Notes under the pieces: generated by a model
What the model saw: the letters and a program-made list of their open reading frames with translations, nothing else
Database searches by the model: none
What the model was told of the DNA's origin: nothing
Shown here: positions 55,969-63,997 of the stretch, one piece after another
Numbering within the stretch: the first letter of the stretch is position 1
Layout: the number at the start of each line of letters is the position of its first letter
From: an uncultured Bacteroidales bacterium
Lineage (GTDB): Bacteria > Bacteroidota > Bacteroidia > Bacteroidales > UBA932
DNA length: 64,000 nucleotides
NCBI GenBank assembly: GCA_945874155.1
Contig: CAMCFO010000007.1
Coordinates: 19,524 to 83,523, forward strand
Direction of reading: 5' to 3'
Program-made: the position numbers and the translations under genes

Positions 55969-57114
55969 ATGGAAACTCAGAAACACTATACCGAAATCCT
56001 TGCCAAATGGCTGCTGGCGGCCTTTGTTGCTGTCATAGCCTGGCTACTGTTCAGGCAGTTCGGCAGCGTTGTGGTTTATGTGCTGCTTGCAGGAGTGGTC
56101 TCCCTCATCGCAAAGCCCCTGAAAATGATGCTTGCGAAAATCCGCATCAAGGGCCATCGGGCCCCGGACTGGTTTCTCGCGATTCTGTCGATACTGCTCA
56201 TACTGGTGATTTTCTGTGGTATAATAGCGGGGCTTGCGCCTATGGTCAAGGAAGTGATTTCCGATGTGGCTTCTGTCACGGGCGACACCTCTCTCGGGGC
56301 CATATCCAGCAATCTGGCGGAGTTGAACGCCTACCTCGTGAAGACTTTTGACCTGGACCCCGGCTTCAGGATTGAGGTGGCCATTCTGCATCAGGTCAAG
56401 TCCTTGATCAACGTAAACATTTTCGGCAATGTGATAGGCTCCGTGGCATCAGCTCTTGCCAGTTTCGGAATAGGACTTTTTTCGGTGGTTTTCATAGCCT
56501 TCTTCTTCATCCGTGACGAGAAACTGTTCTCCCGTATAATCTGCGCCCTTGCTCCGGACCGTCACGAAGATGAAGTGGCACAGTCGCTCTCCGATGTCGA
56601 ACATCTTCTGTCCCGCTACTTTATCGGTCTGATAGTGGAAATGAGTTGCGTGGGACTGATTGATTTTCTCGGACTATGGGCAATCGCCCGCCTCGAACTG
56701 GGCACCGCCATAGGTATAGGCTTTATGGCAGGACTTCTCAATATCATTCCTTATGTAGGTCCGCTTCTGGGCGGTGTGCTCGGTACCATCATAGCAATGA
56801 CAATACGCTATTGCGGAGCGGGAGCCTGCGGATTGGATATAGGATTCTGGGGATTTTTGGCTATCCTTGTGGCCGTGTTCGTGCTTGCCCAGCTGGTGGA
56901 CAATTTCATTTTGCAGCCTGTAATCTACTCCACAAGCATTCAGGCCAGTCCGCTGGAAATCTTCATAGTGATGCTCCTCGCCGGCACAATGGGCGGAATC
57001 TTGGGAATGCTCACCGCAATTCCGGCTTATACTGTTGTCCGGGTAGTGGCCGGGAGATTTTTCCCGCAGGTCAAGTTCATCCGGAGGCTTCTGGGGCTTG
57101 ATGATAACAAATGA
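55969..57114 (+). CDS. AI-2E/PerM-family membrane protein
   Basis: 381 aa, about seven to eight membrane helices. Family features: N-terminal helix pair, a soluble middle part (about 110-160), FFIRDEKLFSRII, GLINxIPYVGPLLGG-type loop (here GLLNIIPYVGPLLGGVLGT) and DNFILQPVIYSTSIQASPLEIFIVMLLAGTMGGILGM. Members have been linked to AI-2 export or Na+/H+ exchange; the role is not fixed. Starts 35 bp after the kinase gene; strong terminator at its stop. Confidence 0.85.
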   Translation: METQKHYTEILAKWLLAAFVAVIAWLLFRQFGSVVVYVLLAGVVSLIAKPLKMMLAKIRIKGHRAPDWFLAILSILLILVIFCGIIAGLAPMVKEVISDVASVTGDTSLGAISSNLAELNAYLVKTFDLDPGFRIEVAILHQVKSLINVNIFGNVIGSVASALASFGIGLFSVVFIAFFFIRDEKLFSRIICALAPDRHEDEVAQSLSDVEHLLSRYFIGLIVEMSCVGLIDFLGLWAIARLELGTAIGIGFMAGLLNIIPYVGPLLGGVLGTIIAMTIRYCGAGACGLDIGFWGFLAILVAVFVLAQLVDNFILQPVIYSTSIQASPLEIFIVMLLAGTMGGILGMLTAIPAYTVVRVVAGRFFPQVKFIRRLLGLDDNK

Positions 57115-57141
57115 ATATGCCCGGCCGGAGCCGGGCATATT
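57114..57141. terminator. Bidirectional terminator, ATGCCCGGC stem
   Basis: A perfect 12-bp stem (57114-57125 with 57130-57141), loop CGGA, between the converging perM-like gene and the nucleobase operon. The stem core ATGCCCGGC recurs at 58513-58534. Confidence 0.85.
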
Positions 57142-57162
57142 ATAGTTCTTGAACGGGTAATA

Positions 57163-58485
57163 CTAAAGGAATATATACTTGGCAATGAACAATGCGGCAA
57201 GTATGTAGGCTGCCGGGTTGATCTTCTTGAAATTGCAGCTCAGCAGGTTGATGAGCACATAGGAAATGATTCCGAGCATAATTCCGTCAGAGATGGAGTA
57301 GCACAGCGGCATTGCAACCATAGTGATGAATGCAGGGATGGCCTCGGAGTAGTTGCTGAAATCAATGTCCTTGATAGGAGTCATCATAAACACACCCACG
57401 ATAATCAGCACAGGTGCAGTGGCCGCTCCGGGGATGGCAAGGAAGATAGGGGAGAAGAAGAGTGCGACTGCAAAGCAAAGAGCCGTAATGAAGGCAGTCA
57501 GACCGCTGCGTCCTCCCTGTGCGATTCCTGATGCAGATTCAACGTAGGTTGTGGTTGTGGATGTTCCAAAGCAGGCACCTCCCACAGTTGCGATTGCGTC
57601 TGCGAGAAGTATGCGGTTCAGGCCGGGGATATTGCCCTTTTCGTCCACCATTCCGGCTTTAGTGCTCACTCCCACAACGGTGCCGATGGTGTCGAACATA
57701 TCGATGAACATAAATGTGAACACCACGATGACCATATCCAGGGAGAGAATCTGGCTCCATTCGAATTGGCAGAAAATCGGTGCAACTGACTCAGGCATAC
57801 TTACAACACCTGAAAATTCGGTGATGTGTTTGCCTGTTGCAGGGTCCTTTACGATCAGACCGAGAAGAGCAGTGCCTATCATACCTATGAGAAGCGAGCC
57901 GGGAACTTTCTTTACAACAAGGAAGGCTGTGAAGATGAGCCCGATGAAGGCAACGAGGGCTTTTCCGGAGGTGATGTCTCCAATCGATACGAGGGTGGCA
58001 GGATTGTCAACCACGATGCCGGCGTTGTTCAGTCCGATGAAGGCTATGAAAAGGCCTATGCCGCAGCCTATTGCCTTTTTGATGGACACCGGAATGGAGT
58101 CAACGATAATCTTGCGGATATTTGTGAGGGTTAGAATGATGAACAACAGTCCTTCGATGAGTACGGCTGTAAGGGCGAATTGCCAGCTGTAGCCCATTCC
58201 GAGGCAGACTGTGAATACGAAGAATGCGTTGAGTCCCATTCCCGGGGCAAGTGCGAAAGGCTTTTTGGCCCAGAGTGCCATAACGAGGGTTCCGAGTATG
58301 GATGCAAGGGCTGTTGCTGTGAAGACGGAACCGCCGGGCATACCGTCAAGGGCAGAGAAGATGCCCGGGTTTACGGCCAGGATGTAGGCCATTGTGAGGA
58401 AGGTGGTGAGACCGGCGAGGATTTCGGTCTTGATGCTTGAGGTCTTCGGATCGTAGCCGAAGGCTTTTTGTATAAACTTTTTCAT
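57163..58485 (-). CDS. NCS2 purine permease (AzgA/GhxP type)
   Basis: Proton-coupled adenine/guanine/hypoxanthine permease, 440 aa, about 12-14 membrane segments. MKKFIQKAFGYDPKTSSIKTEILAGLTTFLTMAYILAVNP is the AzgA-type start; other marks are ALAPGMGLNAFFVF, FMFIDMFDTIGTVVG and ACFGTSTTTTYVESASGIAQGGRSGLTA. Third gene of a nucleobase operon behind a Tsx-like porin and a UraA-type permease. A stem-loop at 58513-58534 lies in its leader. Confidence 0.9.
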   Translation of the reverse strand: MKKFIQKAFGYDPKTSSIKTEILAGLTTFLTMAYILAVNPGIFSALDGMPGGSVFTATALASILGTLVMALWAKKPFALAPGMGLNAFFVFTVCLGMGYSWQFALTAVLIEGLLFIILTLTNIRKIIVDSIPVSIKKAIGCGIGLFIAFIGLNNAGIVVDNPATLVSIGDITSGKALVAFIGLIFTAFLVVKKVPGSLLIGMIGTALLGLIVKDPATGKHITEFSGVVSMPESVAPIFCQFEWSQILSLDMVIVVFTFMFIDMFDTIGTVVGVSTKAGMVDEKGNIPGLNRILLADAIATVGGACFGTSTTTTYVESASGIAQGGRSGLTAFITALCFAVALFFSPIFLAIPGAATAPVLIIVGVFMMTPIKDIDFSNYSEAIPAFITMVAMPLCYSISDGIMLGIISYVLINLLSCNFKKINPAAYILAALFIAKYIFL

Positions 58486-58512
58486 AAAAAATATGGATTG
58501 AAACAAATCTCT

Positions 58513-58534
58513 ATGCCCGGCAAACGCCGGGCAT
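58513..58534. other. Intercistronic hairpin before the purine permease
   Basis: ATGCCCGGC, loop AAAC, GCCGGGCAT, a perfect 9-bp stem 27 bases before the permease start. The same stem sequence ends the operon at 57114-57141. It could attenuate or stabilise the message between the porin and permease genes. Confidence 0.75.
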
Positions 58535-58605
58535 TTGAAAACTATGATGTTGATTGTGAGGACTTCCGCAAGGAGCGTGAAATCACCTTTTTAGCAAGTT
58601 TTTAC

Positions 58606-59391
58606 TTAGAATGTCCACTTTGCTGCAAGGGTCGGAATCGCATAGAACCCCTTGCCAGCAAAATTAACCGACAACTCAACCTCAGTACCAAGGCTCAAAT
58701 GCACATTTTCCCAACCCTTGATCTGGTTGAAATTAACCCAGAACTGAGGCTCAGAAAGGAAGATGTATTTGGTGCCCTGCCAAGGACGAGCCTCTCTCCA
58801 GAAATCAACGAAACCTGAGAATGTGCACCAGTCCTTAGCGAAGTTGATGCCCCAGACACCAGTAATCTGGAAGTTGTGATAATCCTTGTTTCCTGCAGCA
58901 TCAAGAGTCTTAGGTATGAGTTTGTACATTGCGCTCAAAGACCAGGTGCGGCGGAAATCCTTGGAGTGTCCGCTATAGGTCAGACCGGCAAGGAAAGCAT
59001 TGTTGAAGGAAAGTCCTTTCAGACCGGCTGTCTGGTCTCCTGAAACATTCAGACCTCCGTTGTACTCGACGTGAACTGAAAGCCAATCTGCCTTGGTACC
59101 CTGCCAGAAGCAAAGTTCACGCGCAATCTCCCAATATGCTCCAACCACACCGCGGGTGGTGCCTGGATTGTTGCGGCTGACATAGTCCATATCCACGAAG
59201 AAAAATGTGCTTCCGAATGAATCCGGCTTGAACATTTCCACGGTGGTGGTTAAGTAGGCTCTGGAACGGAGGTCTTTGCCTCCTTCCTTGTTGTAGGCGT
59301 TGTGACCGAAGTCATAGTGGAGTTGGACATTCTGAGCGAAAGCCCCGAAGCAGAGCAGCGCAAAAGCTGCGGAAAGGAAAAATTTCTTCAT
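58606..59391 (-). CDS. Tsx-like outer-membrane channel (DUF5020)
   Basis: 261-aa outer-membrane beta-barrel with signal peptide MKKFFLSAAFALLCFGAFAQ. Alternating aromatic strands; features of the nucleoside-channel/DUF5020 family: VQLHYDFGHN, FFFVDMDYVSRN, GAYWEIARELCFW, FVDFWREARPW, QFWVNFNQIKG, ending LAAKWTF (terminal Phe). Placed between two NCS2 permeases, it likely lets nucleosides or nucleobases across the outer membrane. 32 bp after the uraA-like gene. Confidence 0.82.
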   Translation of the reverse strand: MKKFFLSAAFALLCFGAFAQNVQLHYDFGHNAYNKEGGKDLRSRAYLTTTVEMFKPDSFGSTFFFVDMDYVSRNNPGTTRGVVGAYWEIARELCFWQGTKADWLSVHVEYNGGLNVSGDQTAGLKGLSFNNAFLAGLTYSGHSKDFRRTWSLSAMYKLIPKTLDAAGNKDYHNFQITGVWGINFAKDWCTFSGFVDFWREARPWQGTKYIFLSEPQFWVNFNQIKGWENVHLSLGTEVELSVNFAGKGFYAIPTLAAKWTF

Positions 59392-59423
59392 ACCTGAAAT
59401 TTTGTTGATATTAATAAAAAAGG

Positions 59424-60791
59424 TTATTCAGTCACTCTGTTTGTGTTAGCGTCAAAATTGACCGCAGTGTCACCCTTAGGGTCCTTGCCGAATTCATAAT
59501 CCTTACCGGGCAGTATTGCATTGAGAATGATACCCACGAGGGCTGCGATTGCGAGAGCCGAAAGTTTAGTGAATCCGAGGTCTATGCTGCCGCCTTCAAC
59601 ACCGTAGTTGATGCCTATTCCGAGCACCAGTATGATTGCGGCGATGATGACATTGCGGGAGGATGAGAAGTCCACATTGTTTTCCACCACATTGCGCACA
59701 CCCACAGCTGAAATCATACCATAAAGTATGAGTGACACACCGCCGATGGTTGCGGCCGGCATAGCGCTCACAACTGCCGCAAACTTAGGGCAGAATGAGA
59801 AGAGGATGGCGAAGATGGCAGCGATTCTGATGACGCGGGGATCATAAACCTTTGTGAGGTTGAGCACTCCGGTATTCTCTCCATAAGTGGTGTTTGCAGG
59901 GGCACCGAAGAGGGAAGCGATGGCAGTTGCAAGTCCGTCGCCCATCAGCGTGCGGTGAAGTCCCGGGTCCTGGAGGTAGTTCTTGCCTGTGGTTGAGGAA
60001 ATTGCGCACATATCCCCGATATGCTCAATCATAGTCGCAAGGGCTATAGGCATAATGGTGATGATTGCAGTGGTGAGCATTTCCCAGTTACGGGTGTCAG
60101 CGATTGCGATTGCCGTGCTGTCCTTATATATAGGGAGCCCAATCCAGGCGGCATCTTTCACCGCCGAGAAGTCCACGAGTCCGAAGCATGCTGCAAGTAC
60201 ATAAGACACAAGCACTCCGATGAGTATCGGCACGATTCTTATCATTCCGCGTCCCCAGATGTTGCAGATTATAATCGAAACTATTGCTGCAAGTGCAATC
60301 CACCAGTTGGACTGGCAGTTACCGATTGCCGATCCGGAGAGGATGAGTCCTATACAGATGATAATTGGACCTGTCACCACCGGCGGGAAGAATTTCATAA
60401 CCTTCTTTGCCCCGAAGGCTTTGAACAGACCGGCGAGTACGAAATACAAAAAACCTGCACAGGCAACGCCGATGCAGGCATAAGGCAGTGATTGTGAGGC
60501 GGTCAAGTCGTAGGATTTTCCCATTTCCACTATGCTGAGGTAGCCTCCGATGAATGCGAATGAGGAACCGAGGAAGGCTGGTACCTTCATTTTCGTGAGT
60601 AAGTGGAAAAGCAGTGTGCCGAGGCCGGCGAATAGAAGGGTTGTTGAGACAGGAAGACCCGTGATTGCTGGAACGAGAACAGTTGCTCCAAACATTGCGA
60701 ACATGTGCTGCAGGCCGAGCACGAGCATCTTAGGCTTACCGAGCGTCCGGGCATCGTAAACCGCTTGGGAGGAGTGTTGAGTTTTAGACAT
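59424..60791 (-). CDS. uraA: Uracil/xanthine permease (UraA family)
   Basis: NCS2 proton symporter, 455 aa. LVLGLQHMFAMFGATVLVPAITGLP is the classic UraA opening; FLGSSFAFIGG, VVTGPIIICIGL, MIEHIGDMCAIS, GDGLATAIASLFGAPANTTYGENTGV (QN/E substrate motif region) and GGVSLILYGMI. Uracil is the favoured substrate, xanthine the alternative. First gene of the operon uraA, Tsx-like, AzgA-like; a promoter lies 64-94 bp upstream. Confidence 0.88.
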   Translation of the reverse strand: MSKTQHSSQAVYDARTLGKPKMLVLGLQHMFAMFGATVLVPAITGLPVSTTLLFAGLGTLLFHLLTKMKVPAFLGSSFAFIGGYLSIVEMGKSYDLTASQSLPYACIGVACAGFLYFVLAGLFKAFGAKKVMKFFPPVVTGPIIICIGLILSGSAIGNCQSNWWIALAAIVSIIICNIWGRGMIRIVPILIGVLVSYVLAACFGLVDFSAVKDAAWIGLPIYKDSTAIAIADTRNWEMLTTAIITIMPIALATMIEHIGDMCAISSTTGKNYLQDPGLHRTLMGDGLATAIASLFGAPANTTYGENTGVLNLTKVYDPRVIRIAAIFAILFSFCPKFAAVVSAMPAATIGGVSLILYGMISAVGVRNVVENNVDFSSSRNVIIAAIILVLGIGINYGVEGGSIDLGFTKLSALAIAALVGIILNAILPGKDYEFGKDPKGDTAVNFDANTNRVTE

Positions 60792-60854
60792 AGTATATTT
60801 TTTATGATGTATGCTGACTCAGGAAATTCTGTTGCGGTTCTGAATTCCGAGTTG

Positions 60855-60885
60855 CAAATGTAAGGACTATTATTTATTCTGCCAA
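60855..60885 (-). promoter_or_regulatory. Nucleobase operon promoter
   Basis: Minus strand TTG (plus-strand 60883-60885), 20 bases, TACATTTG (60855-60862), about 63 bases before the uraA ATG. Confidence 0.65.
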
Positions 60886-60974
60886 TTTTATTTTACTTTT
60901 GCGACGGAATTTTTGACGGTATTTTTCAACAGCTTCTTGTTGATAATTTGTAGCCCACTGTGAACCAGCATATT

Positions 60975-62273
60975 ATGGAAAATGGTAAACGCAATAGTTT
61001 AAATCGACACCTGAAGGGGCTTTTCGCCCTGTCTCCAATGGCGGTCCTTCTCCTGGTGTATCTCCTGTCTTCGGTGCTTGCCGGGGATTTCTATGGCATT
61101 CCCATTTGTGTGTCATTTGTCGTTGCGGCGGTTTATTCCGTCTTTGTGGTGAAGGATAAACCATTCAGGGAACGCGTGGGGATATTTTCGGCCGGTGCTG
61201 CCGATTCCAACATTATGTATATGGTATGGATATTCGTGCTTGCGGGCATATTTGCGGCATCGGCAAAGGCTGTCGGGGCTGTGGATGCGACTGTGGCTTT
61301 GACCTTGCATCTGGTTCCGGGCCGCTTTCTGCCTGCCGGAATATTCGTGGCGGCGTGTTTCATTTCTATGTCGGTGGGCACATCTGTGGGAACAATTGTG
61401 GCTCTTGCACCCGTGGCTGCCGGCCTTTCAGAGGAAATGGGGGTTGACCTGGCCCTGATGATATCCATAGTGGTGGGAGGGGCTTTTTTCGGAGACAATC
61501 TTTCTTTCATATCGGACACGACCATTGCTTCCACCCAATCCCAGGGATGCCGGATGAAGGACAAGTTCAAGACCAATCTGCTGATAGTGCTGCCGGCTGC
61601 TATTGTGACCTTGGCTATATATCTGTTTAGCGGAATATCAATGGATTACAATTATGATATTCCTTCTGTCCCATTTTATCTTGCCATTCCCTACCTGGCT
61701 GTGATAGTCTGTGCCCTGTCCGGAATGAATGTCCTGAAGGTGCTTGTTTTCGGGATTCTGCTGACTGATGTTCTGGGGCTGTTTTTCGGGGTGAAGAGCC
61801 TTGCTTTGTTTGAGGCTGCCGGAGATGGGGTCCAGTCTATGTGTGAGCTGATTCTGGTGACTTTGCTGGCAGGGGGTATAATGAATATGATCAAGACTGC
61901 AGGAGGATTTGACTGGCTTATTGAGCGTATGACCAGAAAAATCGGTAACCGCAGGGGAGGGGAAAGTATCATTTCACTCCTGACTGCGATTACCAATTTC
62001 TGTACGGCAAACAATACCATAGCCATTATTACCGTTGGAGGCATTGCCAGGGACATCAGTTCCCGTTTCGGCATTTCACCCAAGCGTTCAGCCAGTCTGA
62101 TGGACACCACTTCCTGCTTTGTGCAGGGCCTGCTTCCTTATGGTGCACAGATACTTATGGCTTCTGGCCTGTCCGGACTTTCTCCTTTTGAAATCATTCC
62201 ACATCTCTATTATCCTATGCTCATAGGTGTGATGGTGGTCTTTGCCATTGTTTTTCAATTTCCTCGTCAGTGA
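60975..62273 (+). CDS. nhaC: NhaC-family Na+/H+ antiporter
   Basis: Inner-membrane sodium/proton exchanger, 432 aa from ATG 60975 (in-frame GTG at 60960 is an alternative), about 11-12 membrane helices. Family marks: MSVGTSVGTIVALAPVA, VVGGAFFGDNLSFISDTTIASTQSQGCRMKDKF (the most conserved NhaC block) and AITNFCTANNTIAIITVGGIARDISSRF. Its stop overlaps the 3' end of the converging hydrolase gene by 7 bp. A 12-bp tandem repeat lies upstream at 60903-60926. Confidence 0.88.
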   Translation: MENGKRNSLNRHLKGLFALSPMAVLLLVYLLSSVLAGDFYGIPICVSFVVAAVYSVFVVKDKPFRERVGIFSAGAADSNIMYMVWIFVLAGIFAASAKAVGAVDATVALTLHLVPGRFLPAGIFVAACFISMSVGTSVGTIVALAPVAAGLSEEMGVDLALMISIVVGGAFFGDNLSFISDTTIASTQSQGCRMKDKFKTNLLIVLPAAIVTLAIYLFSGISMDYNYDIPSVPFYLAIPYLAVIVCALSGMNVLKVLVFGILLTDVLGLFFGVKSLALFEAAGDGVQSMCELILVTLLAGGIMNMIKTAGGFDWLIERMTRKIGNRRGGESIISLLTAITNFCTANNTIAIITVGGIARDISSRFGISPKRSASLMDTTSCFVQGLLPYGAQILMASGLSGLSPFEIIPHLYYPMLIGVMVVFAIVFQFPRQ

Positions 62274-63349
62274 CGGAAAAGGGGTTCGACGGGCTCCTTC
62301 CTTTGAGGGTCAAGCAACTCGTTGATGAATTTGCATTTGCTGAAATTTATCCTGTTCAGGTCCACGCAGCGTATGTGGCTGTTGTACATAGTCTTGATGT
62401 AGATTTTCTTTTCGGACAAATCTGTTGCGCTGGTAAATTGTGTGGCTGATGGCATATCCGGTGGCGTTACTCCCTCGTTGGTCTGTGCCCCAATCGGCAG
62501 ATCAAAATTGTTGAGCAGGTGAAATGCCTGGAATACAGTCTCTTCCGATGTCTTGAGCACAGGCGCCGTGCTCTGGAAGAATGCTGCCCTGACAAAGCGT
62601 GAAGGCGGGGTGAAGTCTCCCGGGATGCCGTGGAACCCGCTGCCGCCTCCTAAGGATTTGAGTGTGAGCCTTCCTGCCTTGCCTTCGCTGACGGCTCCGC
62701 TTGTGAGGTTGACATAGTTGTTGAGATTGGTCAGATGCCAGTCAAGGGAAGGGGAGTTGGTGAGCACCCCGAGTTCATTTTCGTAGAACACGCATTTGCG
62801 GTTGATGATTTCGAGCACCACCTGCCGTCCTCCGGGCTCTGCAAAACGCCAATGAGCGGTGGATGCCCCGGGATAGACATTGTGGACGTGGATTTTCCCG
62901 ATTTCGGCTATGACCTCGTCGATGGTGGCACAGCTTCCGAGGATATAAGAAACCAGTTGTAAATCAGCAATGTTGCTGTTTTTGTTTTCAGGGCAGAAAG
63001 GCTCGTATTCCCCATATCCGGGAAAATAAAAGAGCCCTGCCGAGAGTCCTTTCTCGTTGAGCCCTTCCACGATAAATTCTGCCTGTTCCACAGCAAACCC
63101 CACATATCCATACTTTCCGGAGAAGATCCGTCCTTCACTTGAGTCCGGAGTAAGAGAGGTCCAGCAATGTCCCCGTGGTACCACCACATAGCGGTTGTGA
63201 TTGTCATTGCCGGCCCATTCGATGGTTCGGGCCATCACCGTGTGTCCGTCCGCCGACTTGAGCATAATGCCAGTACAGGCGAACGCTCCAACTGAAAGCG
63301 CCATCGTGGCCGCTGCGACCACAGCTATGGCTAAAGTCTTGCGTAACAT
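62267..63349 (-). CDS. Secreted Ntn hydrolase (choloylglycine/penicillin V acylase family)
   Basis: Linear amide C-N hydrolase related to bile-salt hydrolases, 360 aa. The signal peptide ends ...VGAFA, leaving Cys as the new N-terminus (CTGIMLKSADGHTVMARTIEW): the nucleophile appears only after export. Other active-site blocks: LTNSPSLDWHLTNLNNY (Asn) and PGDFTPPSRFVRAAF (Arg). The position that is Asp in classical bile-salt hydrolases (RxMD) is Glu here (RTIEW), which I recall also from other Gram-negative members. Bile salt, penicillin V or N-acyl-homoserine lactone are all possible substrates. ATG 63349 is chosen. Confidence 0.85.
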   Translation of the reverse strand: MLRKTLAIAVVAAATMALSVGAFACTGIMLKSADGHTVMARTIEWAGNDNHNRYVVVPRGHCWTSLTPDSSEGRIFSGKYGYVGFAVEQAEFIVEGLNEKGLSAGLFYFPGYGEYEPFCPENKNSNIADLQLVSYILGSCATIDEVIAEIGKIHVHNVYPGASTAHWRFAEPGGRQVVLEIINRKCVFYENELGVLTNSPSLDWHLTNLNNYVNLTSGAVSEGKAGRLTLKSLGGGSGFHGIPGDFTPPSRFVRAAFFQSTAPVLKTSEETVFQAFHLLNNFDLPIGAQTNEGVTPPDMPSATQFTSATDLSEKKIYIKTMYNSHIRCVDLNRINFSKCKFINELLDPQRKEPVEPLFRH

Positions 63350-63453
63350 AGTTTTATGTGTTATGTAATGTTTTTGACCCCGCATAAATCAAACCATACT
63401 TTTCTGAACGGGGCTATTTTTGAGGATTACTTAGCAAGATTTTTGCGAAAAAA

Positions 63454-63484
63454 TTTGGAGGTAAAGAAAAATTGAGTACCTTTG
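63454..63484 (+). promoter_or_regulatory. tRNA operon promoter
   Basis: TTTG (63454-63457), exactly 19 bases, TACCTTTG (63477-63484), then 17 bases to the tRNA-Val 5' end. A perfect consensus match, as expected for a stable-RNA gene. Confidence 0.85.
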
Positions 63485-63501
63485 CAATCCCTTTGAGAAA
63501 C

Positions 63502-63576
63502 GGGAGCATAGCTCAGTTGGTTCAGAGCGTCTGCCTTACAAGCAGAGGGTCGGGGGTTCGACTCCCTCTGCTCCCA
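63502..63576 (+). tRNA. tRNA-Val (anticodon TAC)
   Basis: 75 nt. Acceptor GGGAGCA/TGCTCCC with discriminator A, D-arm TAGCTCAGTTGG, anticodon arm TCTGC-CTTACAA-GCAGA, T-arm with GGTTCGACT. CCA is not encoded (CA follows). Confidence 0.95.
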
Positions 63577-63604
63577 CAAGTTCTTAAAAATTTTGAGTGT
63601 CTGT

Positions 63605-63743
63605 CCGAAAGAGGATACGCAGGCCAATGCCGTCTGAAATCTCAGTGTAAATTTTTGTTTATTTTGAGATGGATGCAAGGCGGACAAGTTCCGAAAGAGG
63701 GAGTTACCTAATGGTAATGACCGAAAGAGGATACGCAGGCCAA
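63605..63743 (+). repeat. Direct repeats in the tRNA spacer
   Basis: The same 23 bases, starting CCGAAAGAGGATACGC, occur at 63605-63627 and 63721-63743; a shorter CCGAAAGAGGGAG occurs at about 63690. They sit in the 199-bp spacer between tRNA-Val and tRNA-Ala. Short open frames across them are not credible genes. Confidence 0.8.
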
Positions 63744-63775
63744 CGCAGCAGACGCTCAAAAGAAACAAAAATTTT

Positions 63776-63849
63776 GGGGGTATAGCTCAGTTGGCTAGAG
63801 CATCTGCTTTGCAAGCAGAGGGTCGTCGGTTCGACTCCGACTATCTCCA
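63776..63849 (+). tRNA. tRNA-Ala (anticodon TGC)
   Basis: 74 nt. Acceptor GGGGGTA/TATCTCC (two G-U pairs), D-arm TAGCTCAGTTGGCTAGAGC, anticodon arm TCTGC-TTTGCAA-GCAGA, T-arm GTCGG-TTCGACT-CCGAC, discriminator A. Probably co-transcribed with tRNA-Val. Confidence 0.95.
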
Positions 63850-63860
63850 CAAAATAAAAA

Positions 63861-63886
63861 AGACATCCGTTTGGATGTCTTTTTTA
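63861..63886 (+). terminator. tRNA operon terminator
   Basis: AGACATCC (63861-63868), loop GTTT, GGATGTCT (63873-63880), then TTTTTT; A-tract on the other side makes it bidirectional. Confidence 0.9.
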
Positions 63887-63894
63887 TTTTGTGG

Positions 63895-63997
63895 AGATGC
63901 ACCGCTGCTCTGCAGCGGTGCATCTTATCTATGCCTAGGGGCTCCGCCCCTATTATACCCCGCGGCTCCGCCTTCCGTATTTGCCTTTGGCAAATAC
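63895..63997. repeat. Array of triloop hairpins
   Basis: Consecutive perfect palindromes, each closed by a 3-base loop: 13-14 bp around TCT (63895-63925), 7 bp TAGGGGC-TCC-GCCCCTA (63936-63952), 3 bp GGC-TCC-GCC (63964-63972), 9 bp GTATTTGCC-TTT-GGCAAATAC (63977-63997). No gene in this stretch; the window ends here. Confidence 0.75.

Noticed and set aside
63427..63768. Short open frames across the tRNA-Val gene and spacer
   Set aside because: They translate a tRNA and its promoter; the RNA structure is decisive.
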